The position numbers were made by a program, and so were the translations under genes. 64,000 nt of DNA from Mimachlamys varia (lineage: Eukaryota > Mollusca > Bivalvia > Pectinida > Pectinidae): the NCBI GenBank assembly GCA_947623455.1, contig OX392529.1, positions 3,968,001 through 4,032,000 on the forward strand, read 5' to 3'. The notes under the pieces were generated by a model. The model did no database searches and had not been told where the DNA came from. It saw nothing but the letters and a program-made list of their open reading frames with translations. Positions 33,966-46,099 of the stretch are shown here, piece after piece. How positions within the stretch are numbered: the stretch's first letter is position 1; each line of letters starts with the position of its first letter.

Positions 33966-35515
33966 CGGGTAAAACACGTGTGAAATGACCATTTGACATT
34001 TCGTGAACTGTTGGACACGAAACACACGTTACATTTGTAAGTGCACATCAAGACACGTCGTGAACTGTTGGACACAGGTGTGAAGTGGACATTAAGACAC
34101 ATGGACTGTTGGACACGACACAGGTGTTAAGTGGACATCTAGACACATGAACTGTTGGACACGACACAGGTGTTAAGTGGACATCTAGACACATGAACTG
34201 TTGGACACGACACGGGTGGTAAGTGGATATCTAGACACATGAGCTGTTGGACACGACACGGGTGGTAAGTGGACATCTAGACACATGAGCTGTTGGACAC
34301 GACACAGGTGTTAAGTGGACATTCAGACACATGAACTGTTGGACACGACACAGGTGTTAAGTGGACATTCAGACACATGAACTGTTGGACACGACACAGG
34401 TGTTAAGTGGACATTCAGACACATGAACTGTTGGACACGACACGGGTGGTAAGTGGACATTCAGACACATGAACTGTTTGACACGACACAGGTGTTAAGT
34501 GGACATCTAGACACATGAACTGTTGGACACGACACAGGTGTTAAGTGGACATCTAGACACATGAACTGTTGGACACGACACGGGTGGTAAGTGGATATCT
34601 AGACACATGAGCTGTTGGACACGACACGGGTGGTAAGTGGACATCTAGACACATGAGCTGTTGGACACGACACAGGTGTTAAGTGGACATTCAGACACAT
34701 GAACTGTTGGACACGACACAGGTGTTAAGTGGACATTCAGACACATGAACTGTTGGACACGACACAGGTGTTAAGTGGACATTCAGACACATGAACTGTT
34801 GGACACGACACGGGTGGTAAGTGGACATTCAGACACATGAACTGTTTGACACGACACGGGTGGTAAGTGGACATCTAGACACATGAGCTGTTGGACACGA
34901 CACAGGTGTTAAGTGGACATTCAGACACATGAACTGTTGGACACGACACAGGTGTTAAGTGGACATTCAGACGCATGAACTGTTGGACACGACACAGGTG
35001 TTAAGTGGACATTTAGACGCATGAACTGTTGGACACGACACGGGTGGTAAGTGGACATCTAGACACATGAGCTGTTGGACACGACACGGGTGGTAAGTGG
35101 ACATCTAGACACATGAACTGTTGGACACGACACGGGTGGTAAGTGGACATCTAGACACATGAGCTGTTGGACACGACACAGGTGGTAAGTGGACATCTAG
35201 ACACATGAACTGTTGGACACGACACGGGTGGTAAGTGGATATCTAGACACATGAACTGTTGGACACGACACGGGTGTTAAGTGGACATTCAGACACATGA
35301 ACTGTTGGACACGACACAGGTGGTAAGTGGACATTTAGACACATGAACTGTTGGACACGACACAGGTGTTAAGTGGACATTTAGACACATGAACTGTTGG
35401 ACACGACACAGGTGGTAAGTGGACATTTAGACACAAGAACTGTTGGACACGACACAGGTGTTAAGTGGACATTTAGACACATGAACTGTTGGACACGACA
35501 CAGGTTAAAGTAATA
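33966..35515. repeat. 46-bp minisatellite with 368-bp higher-order unit
   Basis: Unit GAACTGTTGGACACGACACA plus GGTGTTAAGTGGACATTCAGACACAT in two halves, about 31 copies. Diverged copies lead in from about 33966. A block beginning near 34138 recurs near 34506, exactly 368 bp (8 units) later, with the same order of CAGGTGTT/CGGGTGGT and TCTAGA/TTCAGA variants. Many copies contain TTAAGTGG, which matches an NKX2-type homeodomain site; this may be chance amplification. Confidence 0.96.
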
Positions 35516-36296
35516 AGGATACGTCTTGTACTGCTTGGCACGTTATGTTGACATTTCTATAGTGATAAGTTGGGAAAGAATATATATGGCGAACCTCATC
35601 CCCATTGTCATATCGTAAAGTTTACTTATATAAGTAAGAAATCCTATAATTTGTTGACATCCACACAAACACGGAGCTATTACTCCAATCTTGCCTGAAT
35701 CAATATTTTAGTTTCGAGGTGAAAGTCTATACATGATTACTGTAGGAGTTAAGTGACAGATCTATTGAGATAATCCGGTAACGGGTGCGACTGTTATAAC
35801 AGGTGTCGCTGTTCTGTTGACCCTGCTAATTGATGTCAACTTTAATACCGTAATTGAGAAGAATACATTCTAAAGCTACCTTTAAATCCTTTGACTGATA
35901 TAAAAATTTACATAATGACAATAAAATTCCTATGGCGACAGGTATGTCTCCGTCATCCTAGATTTGTTTGCCAGGCCAAAAAGGATTTGGGACGTATTGG
36001 AAATCGCGTTACCCTCATCCTCCCCTCCTCACCCTCATCCTCCCCACCTCACCCTCATCCTCACCCTCATCCTCCCCACCTCACCCTCCCTTATACTATG
36101 TTTCAGTCTGATTGTATCGGGACAAAGCAAGGGCGATCACCGCTCTATTTCTACAGAAGTTCGGAGATCTCGATATGTCTGTAGTTTTGAGCTTAACACC
36201 TGTATCGTATCAAACAGTTCAGAACGTAAATACATGGCACTAAACATCTATGTTAAAGATTCGTAACATAATACTAATGCATGAAGAAATCCCTCA
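35516..36296. other. Intergenic, C/T-rich tract
   Basis: No supported gene. A pyrimidine-rich tract with repeated CACCCTCATCCTCCCC motifs lies at about 36012-36090. The putative intron or 3' flank of the minus-strand gene at 36316 begins here. Confidence 0.4.
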
Positions 36297-36315
36297 CCTG
36301 TTACTGTCTTCACTA

Positions 36316-36855
36316 TCACGCCTGCACCATTGGGAGGGGGATGCTTGCTTCCCGAAACAGAGTCATTTTCCCGTCCCGCGTTAGATCAAACTTTTCTCGC
36401 CTTTTCATGGCACTCATCTGAGTGTTGCGGCCGAACAGTCTGTCCACGATATTGTCAACTTGTGTTCTGGGGAGTCGACGGTAACTAAGGTACTTGTCCG
36501 ACTTGTCTTCCTCAACCACATCCTCCTTACATCGTAACAAATTGATATTTTCGTCTGATACTCCGACCCGAGCGATGGTCGGCTTCATCAGCCTCGTTAC
36601 CACGCCGTTCACGGCATGACGAGAGTAGTTCCTCAGGGCGGGCGCCTTCGGCACGAGGTACCTACAGTCGGTCTGGAAATCAGAAGATTTTAAAATGTTT
36701 TTCTTCAAATCCGAGTTTTCCCTACTGATCCTCAACATATCGAAGTTGGGGTAGTCGCCGCTGCCCCTATACTTCATGGCGATGGGGTAGCCGCTATACA
36801 TGTACCGAACATCGTTGTTGAGGATGTATTTGTGGGTGATGTGAAACTCTCCCAT
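36316..36855 (-). CDS. Unrecognised single-exon protein, 179 aa
   Basis: The open frame starts at ATG 36855 in the strong context AAAATGG and ends at TGA 36316-36318. The frame extends 17 codons further upstream but lacks an earlier ATG. The product is basic and non-repetitive, starting MGEFHITHKYILNND, with VVTRLMKPTIARVG mid-protein and RLPRTQVDNIVDRLFGRNTQ near the C-terminus. It has no signal peptide or membrane segment. The paired 'RL.KPT' and 'VD.IV.RL' motifs remind me of small axonemal microtubule-associated proteins, which is only a guess. The amino-acid mix, uninterrupted length and complete contrast with neighbouring repeats favour a real gene. The stop lies 15 bases before a strong donor (ACAG/GTGAGG), which raises a frame question (see findings). 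Confidence 0.65.
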   Translation of the reverse strand: MGEFHITHKYILNNDVRYMYSGYPIAMKYRGSGDYPNFDMLRISRENSDLKKNILKSSDFQTDCRYLVPKAPALRNYSRHAVNGVVTRLMKPTIARVGVSDENINLLRCKEDVVEEDKSDKYLSYRRLPRTQVDNIVDRLFGRNTQMSAMKRREKFDLTRDGKMTLFREASIPLPMVQA

Positions 36856-37124
36856 TTTAGATGATAAAATTAGAAAACAATCCTTGATGACACGATTAAT
36901 TGCCAAACACTTTCCGGGATGTTAGTGATGTATCCGCTTCTGTCACAGACACAGGCTTCAGAGCCTCCTCGAATCAGCAGTCTCCGATGGCGCTACCCGA
37001 CACAGCGTAGTGTGTACACGTCCACCCTCGGCGGAGATCTCTCTAACTGTGAGTAGATACAAACACTCCACACTGTGTTATACGTGTCCCTTGCCAAGTC
37101 TCAACCAAATGTATACACACAAAG
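36856..37124. other. Upstream flank of the 36-kb gene
   Basis: Probable 5' UTR and promoter side of the minus-strand gene, moderately GC-rich for the window. No TATA box recognised. Confidence 0.3.
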
Positions 37125-39155
37125 CCATCCTGGTGTGGACTAGCTGTCCTGGTGTGGGCAAGCTGTCCTGGTGAGGGCTAGCTGTCCTGGTGTGGGCTAG
37201 CTGTCATGGTGTGGACTAGCTGTCCTAGTGTTGGCTAGCTATCCTGGTTATGGGCAAGCTGTCCTTATGAGGGCAAGCTGCCTTGGTGTGGACAAGCTGT
37301 CCTGATGTGGACTAGCTGTCCTGGTGTGGGCTAGCTGTTCTGGTGTGGACTAGCTGTCCTGGTGTGGACAGGCTGTCCTGGTGTGGACTAGCTGTCCTGG
37401 TGTGGACTAGCTGTTCTGGTGTGGACTAGCTGTCCTGGTGTGGACTAGCTGTCCTGGTGTGGGCAAGCTGTCCTGGTGTGGACTAGCTGTCCTGTTGTGG
37501 ACAGGCTGTCCTGGTGTGGACTAGATGTCCTGGTGTGGACTAGCTGTCCTGATGTGGGCAAGCTATCATGGTGTGGACTAGCTGTCCTGATGTGGACTAA
37601 CTGTCCTTGTGTTGACTAGCTGTCCTGGTGTGGACTAGCTGTCTTGGTGTCGACAAGCTGTCCTGGTGTGGACTAGCTGTCCTGGTGTGGGCTAGGTGTC
37701 GTGGTGTGGGCTATCTGTCCTGGTGTGGACTTACTGTCCTGGTGTGGGCTAGCTGTCCTAGTGTGGACTAGCTGTCCTGATGTGGGCTAGTTGTCGTGGT
37801 GTGGGCTAGCTGTCCTGGTGTGGGCTATCTGTCCTGGTGTGGACTAGCTGTCCTGGTGTGGGCTAGGTGTCGTGGTGTGGGCTAGCTGTTCTGGTGTGGA
37901 CTAGCTGTCCTGGTGTGGGCAAGCTGTCCTGGTGTGGGCTAGCTGTCCTGGTGTGGGCAAGCTGTCCTGGTGTGGACTAGCTGTCCTGGTGTGGGCAAGC
38001 TGTCCTGTGTGGACAGGCTGTCCTGGTGTGGACTAGCTGTCCTGGTGTGGACTAGCTGTTCTGGTGTGGACTAGCTGTCCTGGTGTGGACTAGCTGTCCT
38101 GGTGTGGGCAAGCTGTTCTGGTGTGGACTAGCTGTCCTGGTGTGGACTAGCTGTCCTGGTGTGGACTAGATGTCCTGGTGTGGACTAGCTGTCCTGGTGT
38201 GGACCAGCTGTCCTGATGTGGGCAAGCTATCATGGTGTGGACTAGCTGTCCTGATGTGGACTAACTGTCCTTGTGTTGACTAGCTGTCCTGGTGTGGACT
38301 AGCTGTCTTGGTGTCGACAAGCTGTCCTGGTGTGGACTAGCTGTCGTGGTGTGGGCTAGGTGTCGTGGTGTGGGCTATCTGTCCTGGTGTGGACTTACTG
38401 TCCTGGTGTGGGCTAGCTGTCCTAGTGTGGACTACATTGTAGCTGTCCTGATGTGGGCTAGGTGTCGTGGTGTGGGCTAGCTGTCCTGGTGTGGGCTATC
38501 TGTCCTGGTGTGGACTAGCTGTCCTGGTGTGGGCTAGGTGTCGTGGTGTGGGCTATCTGTCCTGGTGTGGACTTACTGTCCTGGTGTGGGCTAGCTGTCC
38601 TGGTGTGGACTAGCTGTCCTGATGTGGGCTATCTGTCCTGGTGTGGACTAGCTGTCCTGGTGTGGGCTAGCTGTCCTGGTGTGGACTAGCTGTCCTGGTG
38701 TGGACTAGCTGTCCTGGTGTGGACTAACTGTCCTGGTGTGGGCTAGCTGTCCTGGTGTGGACTAGCTGTCCTGTTGTGGACTAGCAGTCCTGGTGTGGAC
38801 TAACTGTCCTGGTGTGGGCAAGCTGTCCTGGTGTGGACTAGCTGTCCTGGTGTGGGCTAGGTGTCCTGATGTGGACAAACTGTCCTGGTGTGGGCTAGCT
38901 GTCCTGGTATGGACTAACTGTCCTGGTGTGGACTAGCTGTCCTGGTGTGGACTAACTGTCCTGGTGTGGACTAGCTGTCCTGGTGTGGACTAATTGTCCT
39001 GGTGTAGGCTAGCTGTCCTGGTGTGGACTAGCTGTCCTGATGTGGACTAGCTGTCCTGGTGTTGACTAGCTGTCCTGGTGTGGGCTAGCTGTCCTGGTGT
39101 GAGTTAACTGTCCTGGTGTGGGCTAGCTGTCTCGGAATGGGCTAGCTGTGACGGT
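37125..39155. repeat. 19-bp minisatellite, about 105 copies
   Basis: Unit AGCTGTCCTGGTGTGGACT with GGGCA, GGGCT and GATGT variants. A run of rare variants (AAGCTATCATGG, TAACTGTCCTTGTGTTGAC, TGTCTTGGTGTCGAC) near 37560-37650 recurs near 38224-38310, about 664 bp or 35 units later, so there was a large segmental duplication inside the array. Each unit holds the small dyad GGAC-TAGCT-GTCC. No coding potential. Confidence 0.96.
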
Positions 39156-39177
39156 TTTGACGACACATACTATCTCT

Positions 39178-39598
39178 GTAGTGACAGACCTATAACAGGT
39201 GTCTTACAAAACGACACTATACCGTCACAGTAGGGACAGACCTATAACAGGTGTCTTACAAAACGACACCAACCGTCACAGTAGTGACAGACCTATAACA
39301 GGTGTCTTACAAAACGACACTAACCGTCACAGTAGTGACAGACCTATAACAGGTGTCTTACAAAACGACACTAACCGTCACAGTAGGGACAGACCTATAA
39401 CAGGTGTCTTACAAAACGACACAAACCGTCACAGTAGTGACAGACCTTTAACAGGTGTCTTACAAAACGACACTAACCGTCACAGTAGTGACAGACCTAT
39501 AACAAGTGTCTTACAAAACGACACTAACTGTCACAGTAGTGACAGACCTATAACAGGTGTCTTACAAAACGACATTAACCGTCACAGTAGTGACAGCG
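39178..39598. repeat. 51-bp repeat, about 8 copies
   Basis: Unit CAGTAGTGACAGACCTATAA plus CAGGTGTCTTACAAAACGAC plus ACTAACCGTCA. Very little divergence among copies. The period is divisible by 3, so a 151-codon frame with a 17-residue periodic peptide (RHSSDRPITGVLQNDTN) is open across it. There is no splice or start evidence beyond that. Confidence 0.95.
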
Positions 39599-39983
39599 TT
39601 AAATCAAGGCTATTATTTGTTAAAAGGAAAGTTAAGGAAAAAAGGAACATGTAGGACATGACATGATACAGCAAAAAAACAAACATCGGTCATACACGTG
39701 GAATTGTTTACTACCGTCTGGTAAGGACGAGTTATTGACGTGATTGACGACTCTGGAACACAAACTTACATGCGGACAGTAAAACGTAGGATTTGTGAGT
39801 TTATTACAGGAAATACTTTGTGTACACTGACCCCTCAATGATTCACCTTAGCTATTGTTGCAAAAAGTCACCGCCCTTAGGAGAAAACCGTTTGATTTAC
39901 TTGACAATAATATTTGGAATCAAAGTTGTTCCTTGTTAAGGAATATGTAAGAGAACAGAATCCTACTTAATCCCAGTCGGTAA
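39599..39983. other. Spacer between two arrays
   Basis: Unique AT-rich sequence. Nothing supported. Confidence 0.4.
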
Positions 39984-42900
39984 TTGGGTATCATGTGTGT
40001 AGGGCCCGGGGTTCACTCTCATTGTGTATCATGTGTGTAGGGCCCGGGGTTCACTCTCATTGGGTATCATGTGTGTAGGGCCAGGGGTTCACTCTCATTG
40101 GGTATCATGTGTGTAGGGCCCGGGGTTCATTGGGTATCATGTGTGTAGGGCCCGGGGTTCATTGGGTATCATGTGTGTAGGGCCAGGGGTTCATTGGGTA
40201 TCATGTGTGTAGGGCCCGGGGTTCATTGGGTATCATGTGTGTAGGGCCCGGGGTTCACTCTCATTGGGTATCATGTGTGTAGGGCCCGGGGTTCACTCTC
40301 ATTGGGTATCATGTGTGTAGGGCCCGGGGTTCTTGGGTATCATGTGTGTAGGGCCCGGGGTTCACTCTCATTGGGTATCATGTGTGTAGGGCCCGGGGTT
40401 CATTGGGTATCATGTGTGTAGGGCCCGGGGTTCATTGGGTATCATGTGTGTAGGGCCCGGGGTTCATTGGGTATCATGTGTGTAGGGCCCGGGGTTCACT
40501 CTCATTGGGTATCATGTGTGTAGGGCCAGGGGTTCACTCTCATTGGGTATCATGTGTGTAGGGCCCGGGGTTCATTGGGTATCATGTGTGTAGGGCCCGG
40601 GGTTCATTGGGTATCATGTGTGTAGGGCCAGGGGTTCATTGGGTATCATGTGTGTAGGGCCCGGGGTTCATTGGGTATCATGTGTGTAGGGCCCGGGGTT
40701 CACTCTCATTGGGTATCATGTGTGTAGGGCCCGGGGTTCACTCTCATTGGGTATCATGTGTGTAGGGCCCGGGGTTCTTGGGTATCATGTGTGTAGGGCC
40801 CGGGGTTCACTCTCATTGGGTATCATGTGTGTAGGGCCCGGGGTTCATTGGGTATCATGTGTGTAGGGCCCGGGGTTCATTGGGTATCATGTGTGTAGGG
40901 CCCGGGGTTCATTGGGTATCATGTGTGTAGGGCCCGGGGTTCACTCTCATTGGGTATCATGTGTGTAGGGCCCGGGGTTCACTCTCATTGGGTATCATGT
41001 GTGTAGGGCCAGGGGTTCACTCTCATTGGGTATCATGTGTGTAGGGCCAGGGGTTCACTCTCATTGGGTATCATGTGTGTAGGGCCCGGGGTTCACTCTC
41101 ATTGGGTATCATGTGTGTAGGGCCCGGGGTTCACTCTCATTGGGTATCATGTGTGTAGGGCCCGGGGTTCACTCTTATTGGGTATCATGTGTGTAGGGCC
41201 CGGGGTTCACTCTCATTGGGTATCATGTGTGTAGGGCCAGGGGTTCACTCTCATTGGGTATCATGTGTGTAGGGCCCGGGGTTCATTGGGTATCATGTGT
41301 GTAGGGCCCGGGGTTCATTGGGTAGCATGTGTGTAGGGCCAGGGGTTCATTGGGTATCATGTGTGTAGGGCCCGGGGTTCATTGGGTATCATGTGTGTAG
41401 GGCCCGGGGTTCACTCTCATTGGGTATCATGTGTGTAGGGCCCGGGGTTCACTCTCATTGGGTATCATGTGTGTAGGGCCCGGGGTTCATTGGGTATCAT
41501 GTGTGTAGGGCCAGGGGTTCACTCTCATTGGGTATCATGTGTGTAGGGCCCGGGGTTCATTGGGTATCATGTGTGTAGGGCCCGGGGTTCATTGGGTATC
41601 ATGTGTGTAGGGCCCGGGGTTCACTCTCATTGGGTATCATGTGTGTAGGGCCCGGGGTTCACTCTCATTGGGTATCATGTGTGTAGGGCCCGGGGTTCAT
41701 TGGGTATCATGTGTGTAGGGCCCGGGGTTCATTGGGTATCATGTGTGTAGGGCCCGGGGTTCATTGGGTATCATGTGTGTAGGGCCCGGGGTTCACTCTC
41801 ATTGGGTATCATGTGTGTAGGGCCCGGGGTTCACTCTCATTGGGTATCATGTGTGTAGGGCCAGAGGTTCACTCTCATTGGGTATCATGTGTGTAGGGCC
41901 AGGGGTTCACTCTCATTGGGTATCATGTGTGTAGGGCCCGGGGTTCACTCTCATTGGGTATCATGTGTGTAGGGCCAGGGGTTCACTCTCATTGGGTATC
42001 ATGTGTGTAGGGCCCGGGGTTCACTCTCATTGGGTATCATGTGTGTAGGGCCAGGGGTTCACTCTCATTGGGTATCATGTGTGTAGGGCCAGGGGTTCAC
42101 TCTCATTGGGTATCATGTGTGTAGGGCCCGGGGTTCACTCTCATTGGGTATCATGTGTGTAGGGCCCGGGGTTCACTCTCATTGGGTATCATGTGTGTAG
42201 GGCCAGGGGTTCACTCTCATTGGGTATCATGTGTGTAGGGCCAGGGGTTCACTCTCATTGGGTATTATGTGTGTAGGGCCCGGGGTTCACTCTCATTGGG
42301 TATCATGTGTGTAGGGCCCGGGGTTCACTCTCATTGGGTATCATGTGTGTAGGACCCGGGGTTCACTCTCATTGGGTATCATGTGTGTAGGGCCCGGGGT
42401 TCACTCTCATTGGGTATCATGTGTGTAGGGCCCGGGGTTCACTCTCATTGGGTATCATGTGTGTAGGGCCAGGGGTTCACTCTCATTGGGTATTATGTGT
42501 GTAGGGCCAGGGGTTCATTCTCATTGGGTATTATGTGTGTAGGGCCAGGGGTTCACTCTCATTGGGTATTATGTGTGTAGGGCCAGGGGTTCACTCTCAT
42601 TGGGTATTATGTGTGTAGGGCCCGGGGTTCACTCTCATTGGGTATCATGTGTGTAGGGCCCGGGGTTCACTCTCATTGGGTATCATGTGTGTAGGGCCAG
42701 GGGTTCACTCTCATTGGGTATCATGTGTGTAGGGCCAGGGGCTCACTCTCATTGGGTATCATGTGTGTAGGGCCCGGGGTTCACTCTCATTGGGTATCAT
42801 GTGTGTAGGGCCCGGGGTTCACTCTCATTGGGTATCATGTGTGTAGGGCCAGGGGTTCACTCTCATTGGGTATCATGTGTGTAGGGCCAGGGGTTCACTC

Positions 42901-43735
42901 TCATTGGGTATCATGTGTGTAGGGCCAGGGGTTCACTCTCATTGGGTATCATGTGTGTAGGGCCAGGGGTTCACTCTCATTGGGTATTATGTGTGTAGGG
43001 CCAGGGGTTCACTCTCATTGGGTATCATGTGTGTAGGGCCCGGGGTTCACTCTCATTGGGTATCATGTGTGTAGGGCCCGGGGTTCACTCTCATTGGGTA
43101 TTACGTGTGTAGGGCCAGGGGTTCACTCTCATTGGGTATTATGTGTGTAGGGCCCGGGGTTCACTCTCATTGGGTATCATGTGTGTAGGGCCCGGGGTTC
43201 ACTCTCATTGGGTATCATGTGTGTAGGGCCAGGGGTTCACTCTCATTGGGTATTGTGTGTGTAGGGCCCGGGGTTCACTCTCATTGGGTATCATGTGTGT
43301 AGGACCCGGGGTTCACTCTCATTGGGTATCATGTGTGTAGGGCCCGGGGTTCACTCTCATTGGGTATCATGTGTGTAGGGCCAGGGGTTCACTCTCATTG
43401 GGTATCATGTGTGTAGGGCCCGGGGTTCACTCTCATTGGGTATCGTGTGTGTAGGGCCCGGGGTTCACTCTCATTGGGTATCATGTGTGTAGGGCCAGGG
43501 GTTCATTGGGTATCATGTGTGTAGGACCCGGGGTTCACTCTCATTGGGTATTATGTGTGTAGGGCCCGGGGTTCACTCTCATTGGGTATCATGTATGTAG
43601 GGCCCTGGGTTCATTGGGTATCATGTGTGTAGGGCCAGGGGTTCACTCTCATTGGGTATCATGTGTGTAGGGCCCGGGGTTCACTCTCATTGGGTATCAT
43701 GTGTGTAGGGCCCGGGGTTCACTCTCATTGAGTAT
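39984..43735. repeat. 38/32-bp minisatellite, about 105 copies
   Basis: Unit GGTATCATGTGTGTAGGGCC plus CGGGGTTCACTCTCATTG. Two length classes differ by presence of ACTCTC (38 versus 32 bp), and a rarer 29-bp form ends GGGGTTCTTG. A second polymorphism alternates GGGCCCGGGG and GGGCCAGGGG. The ordered run of long, short and CCAGG types near 40069 recurs near 40514 and again near 41226, so at least three copies of a higher-order block exist. Right of about 41850 almost all units are the long form. Confidence 0.97.
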
Positions 43736-43884
43736 TTGATGTGGATGTGTCGATTGAATGGACAAGTTTATCCGTTTCATTATTGTCAGGGATTTTAAGT
43801 ATCTGCAGTGTTTATTTACACTAAATATGTTTTGTTGATGACGACCCGCGTACACGTCTATTGATATCAAATGTCAACATTTCT

Positions 43885-44105
43885 TTACGTATAGAACCTC
43901 GGGTATCCCGAGGTGTTCCGTGTAGATCCTCTGGTATCCCGAACCGTTCCGTGTAGAACTTCAGGTATCCCGAGGTGTTCCGGGAAGAACCTCGGGTGTA
44001 GAACCTCGGGTGTAGAACCTCGGGTATCCCGAGGTGTTTCGTGTAGAACCTCGGGTGTAGAACCTCGGGTGTAGAACCTCGGGTATCCCGAGCCGTTCCG
44101 TGTTG
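43885..44105. repeat. Short repeat with CTCGGGTATCCCGAG dyads
   Basis: Irregular copies of GTAGAACCTCGGGTATCCCG and GAGGTGTTCCGT, with a 15-17-bp GTAGAACCTCGGGT sub-repeat expanded near 43985-44075. CTCGGG and CCCGAG form a perfect inverted repeat with a 3-bp centre. Open minus frames are repeat shadows. Confidence 0.85.
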
Positions 44106-44344
44106 CCCACTCATGATTCTCCCTGCAACGTGTCCTCAATCCTACAACAGTTACACGACTGGGCACCATAGTTTGGGGTAGCTGAGATACGGCACCAGCC
44201 TCTTACTTCGTCTGACAGATTTATAACATTCACACTCTTGAAGGAAATGACAAATGCATTTATTTCTTACTGTTCGAGAGGAACCCGCATGATCTAGAGT
44301 ATTTTAGCATAGTTGGAAAAATGCTTGTCAATGTCTGTTGGGTA

Positions 44345-45645
44345 TAACCACTGGAATAGAATCTCCAGTCAAAGGAATATTATTGACCTGGACTAAATCT
44401 CCAGTCCTAGGTATATTGTTGGCCTGGACTAGAAATCTCCAGTCCTAGGTATATTATTGGCCTGGACTAGAAATCTTCAGTCCTAGGTATATTATTGGCC
44501 TGGACTAGAAATCTTCAGTCCTAGGTATATTATTGGTCTGGACTAGAAATCTTCAGTCCTATGTATAGTATTGGTCTGGCCTATAAATCTCCAGTCTTAG
44601 GTATATTGTTGGTCTGGACTAGAAATCTCCAGTCCTTAGTATATTGTTGGCCTGGACTAGAAATCTCCAGTCCTAGGTATATTATTGGCCTGGACTAGAA
44701 ATCTCCAGTCCTTAGTATATTATTGACCTGGACTAGAAATCTTCAGTCCTAGGTATATTATTGACCTGGACTAGAAATCTTCAGTCCTAGGTATATTATT
44801 GGCCTGGACTAGAAATCTCCAGTCCTTAGTATATTGTTGGTCTGGACTAGAAATCTCCAGTCCTAGGTATATTATTGGCCTGGACTAGAAATGTCCAGTC
44901 CTAGGTATATTATTGACCTGGACTAGAAATCTTCAGTCCTAGGTATATTATTGACCTGGACTAGAAATCTTCAGTCCTAGGTATATTATTGGTGTGGACT
45001 AGAAATCTCCAGTCCTAGGTATATTATTGGTCTGGACTAGAAATCTCCAGTCCTAGGTATATTATTGGCCTGGACTAGAAATCTTCAGTCTTAGGTATAT
45101 TATTGGTCTGGACTAGAAATCTTCAGTCCTAGGTATATTATTGGTGTGGACTAGAAATCTCCAGTCCTAGGTATATTATTGGTCTGGACTAGAAATCTCC
45201 AGTCCTAGGTATATTATTGGCCTGGACTAGAAATCTTCAGTCTTAGGTATATTATTGGTCTGGACTAGAAATCTTCAGTCCTAGGTATATTATTGGTCTG
45301 GACTCTATCCAGAAATATCCAGTCCTAGATATTTGTCTGGACTACAAATCTCCAGTTAAAGATATTTGTCTGGACTAGAAATCTCCAGTCCTTGATATAT
45401 ATTGGCATGGACTAGAAATCTCCAGTCCAAGATTTTTGTCTGGACTACAAATCTCCAGTTAAAGATATTGGTCTGGACTAGAAATCTCCAGTCCAAGATA
45501 TTGGTCTGGACTAGAAATCTCCAGTCCTAGGTATATTATTGGCCTGGACTAGAAATCTCCAGTCCTAGATACATGTATTTGCCTAGACTAGAAATCTCCA
45601 GTCCAAGATATTTACCTGGACTAGAAATCTCCATTCAAAGACATT
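44345..45645. repeat. 38-bp minisatellite, about 33 copies
   Basis: Unit GGCCTGGACTAGAAATCTCC plus AGTCCTAGGTATATTATT. Right of about 45300 the units shorten and lose GTATATT. A four-unit block near 44990 recurs near 45141, about 152 bp later. Every unit contains GGACT-N10-AGTCC, so single strands could fold into a row of short hairpins. Confidence 0.95.
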
Positions 45646-46097
45646 TGTCATGAACTGTCCTGGACCAGTGATGCTAAGTCCCGCTCGGGAAATGTTTCCC
45701 AGATACAATGTAGCATGGTGGTCCATTTTGTCAATTCTGACCGCAAACAAAACAGCAACGTACCCGTGTTGTCGCGACGGTCAGATAGAAATCGCTAGGG
45801 TGGCACGTGACCATTGTCTCTTGCCACCGCCCTTGAATCGTAATTGGTTTGGAATGGGGACGATGAAGGGTCAAGCAATGATCCCTGAAGTATCTGGTCG
45901 TTTGCATTAAAAGACAGAAAAATGTTTTATCGTTTGCGTACACGACAGACATTTAAATACCCAGCTTTGATTAATTAGGCACGAGGGCGGGTTTTGTCTC
46001 TGTTTGGGTAGCATGACAAAGTAATTTGATATTTGATTTCCATTATTGTAAAACGTAGACATGCATGTGATGTAATGACCGTGCGATAACAGATATG
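45646..46097. other. Unique spacer, no supported gene
   Basis: Contains an 86-codon frame (45650-45910) without recognisable domain. A CACGTGACC E-box-like site lies near 45805. No further support for a gene. Confidence 0.35.
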
Positions 46098-46099
46098 TA

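Noticed and set aside
45650..45910. 86-codon plus-strand frame beside the 38-bp array
   Set aside because: No domain, no splice sites, and its start lies in the last repeat copy.
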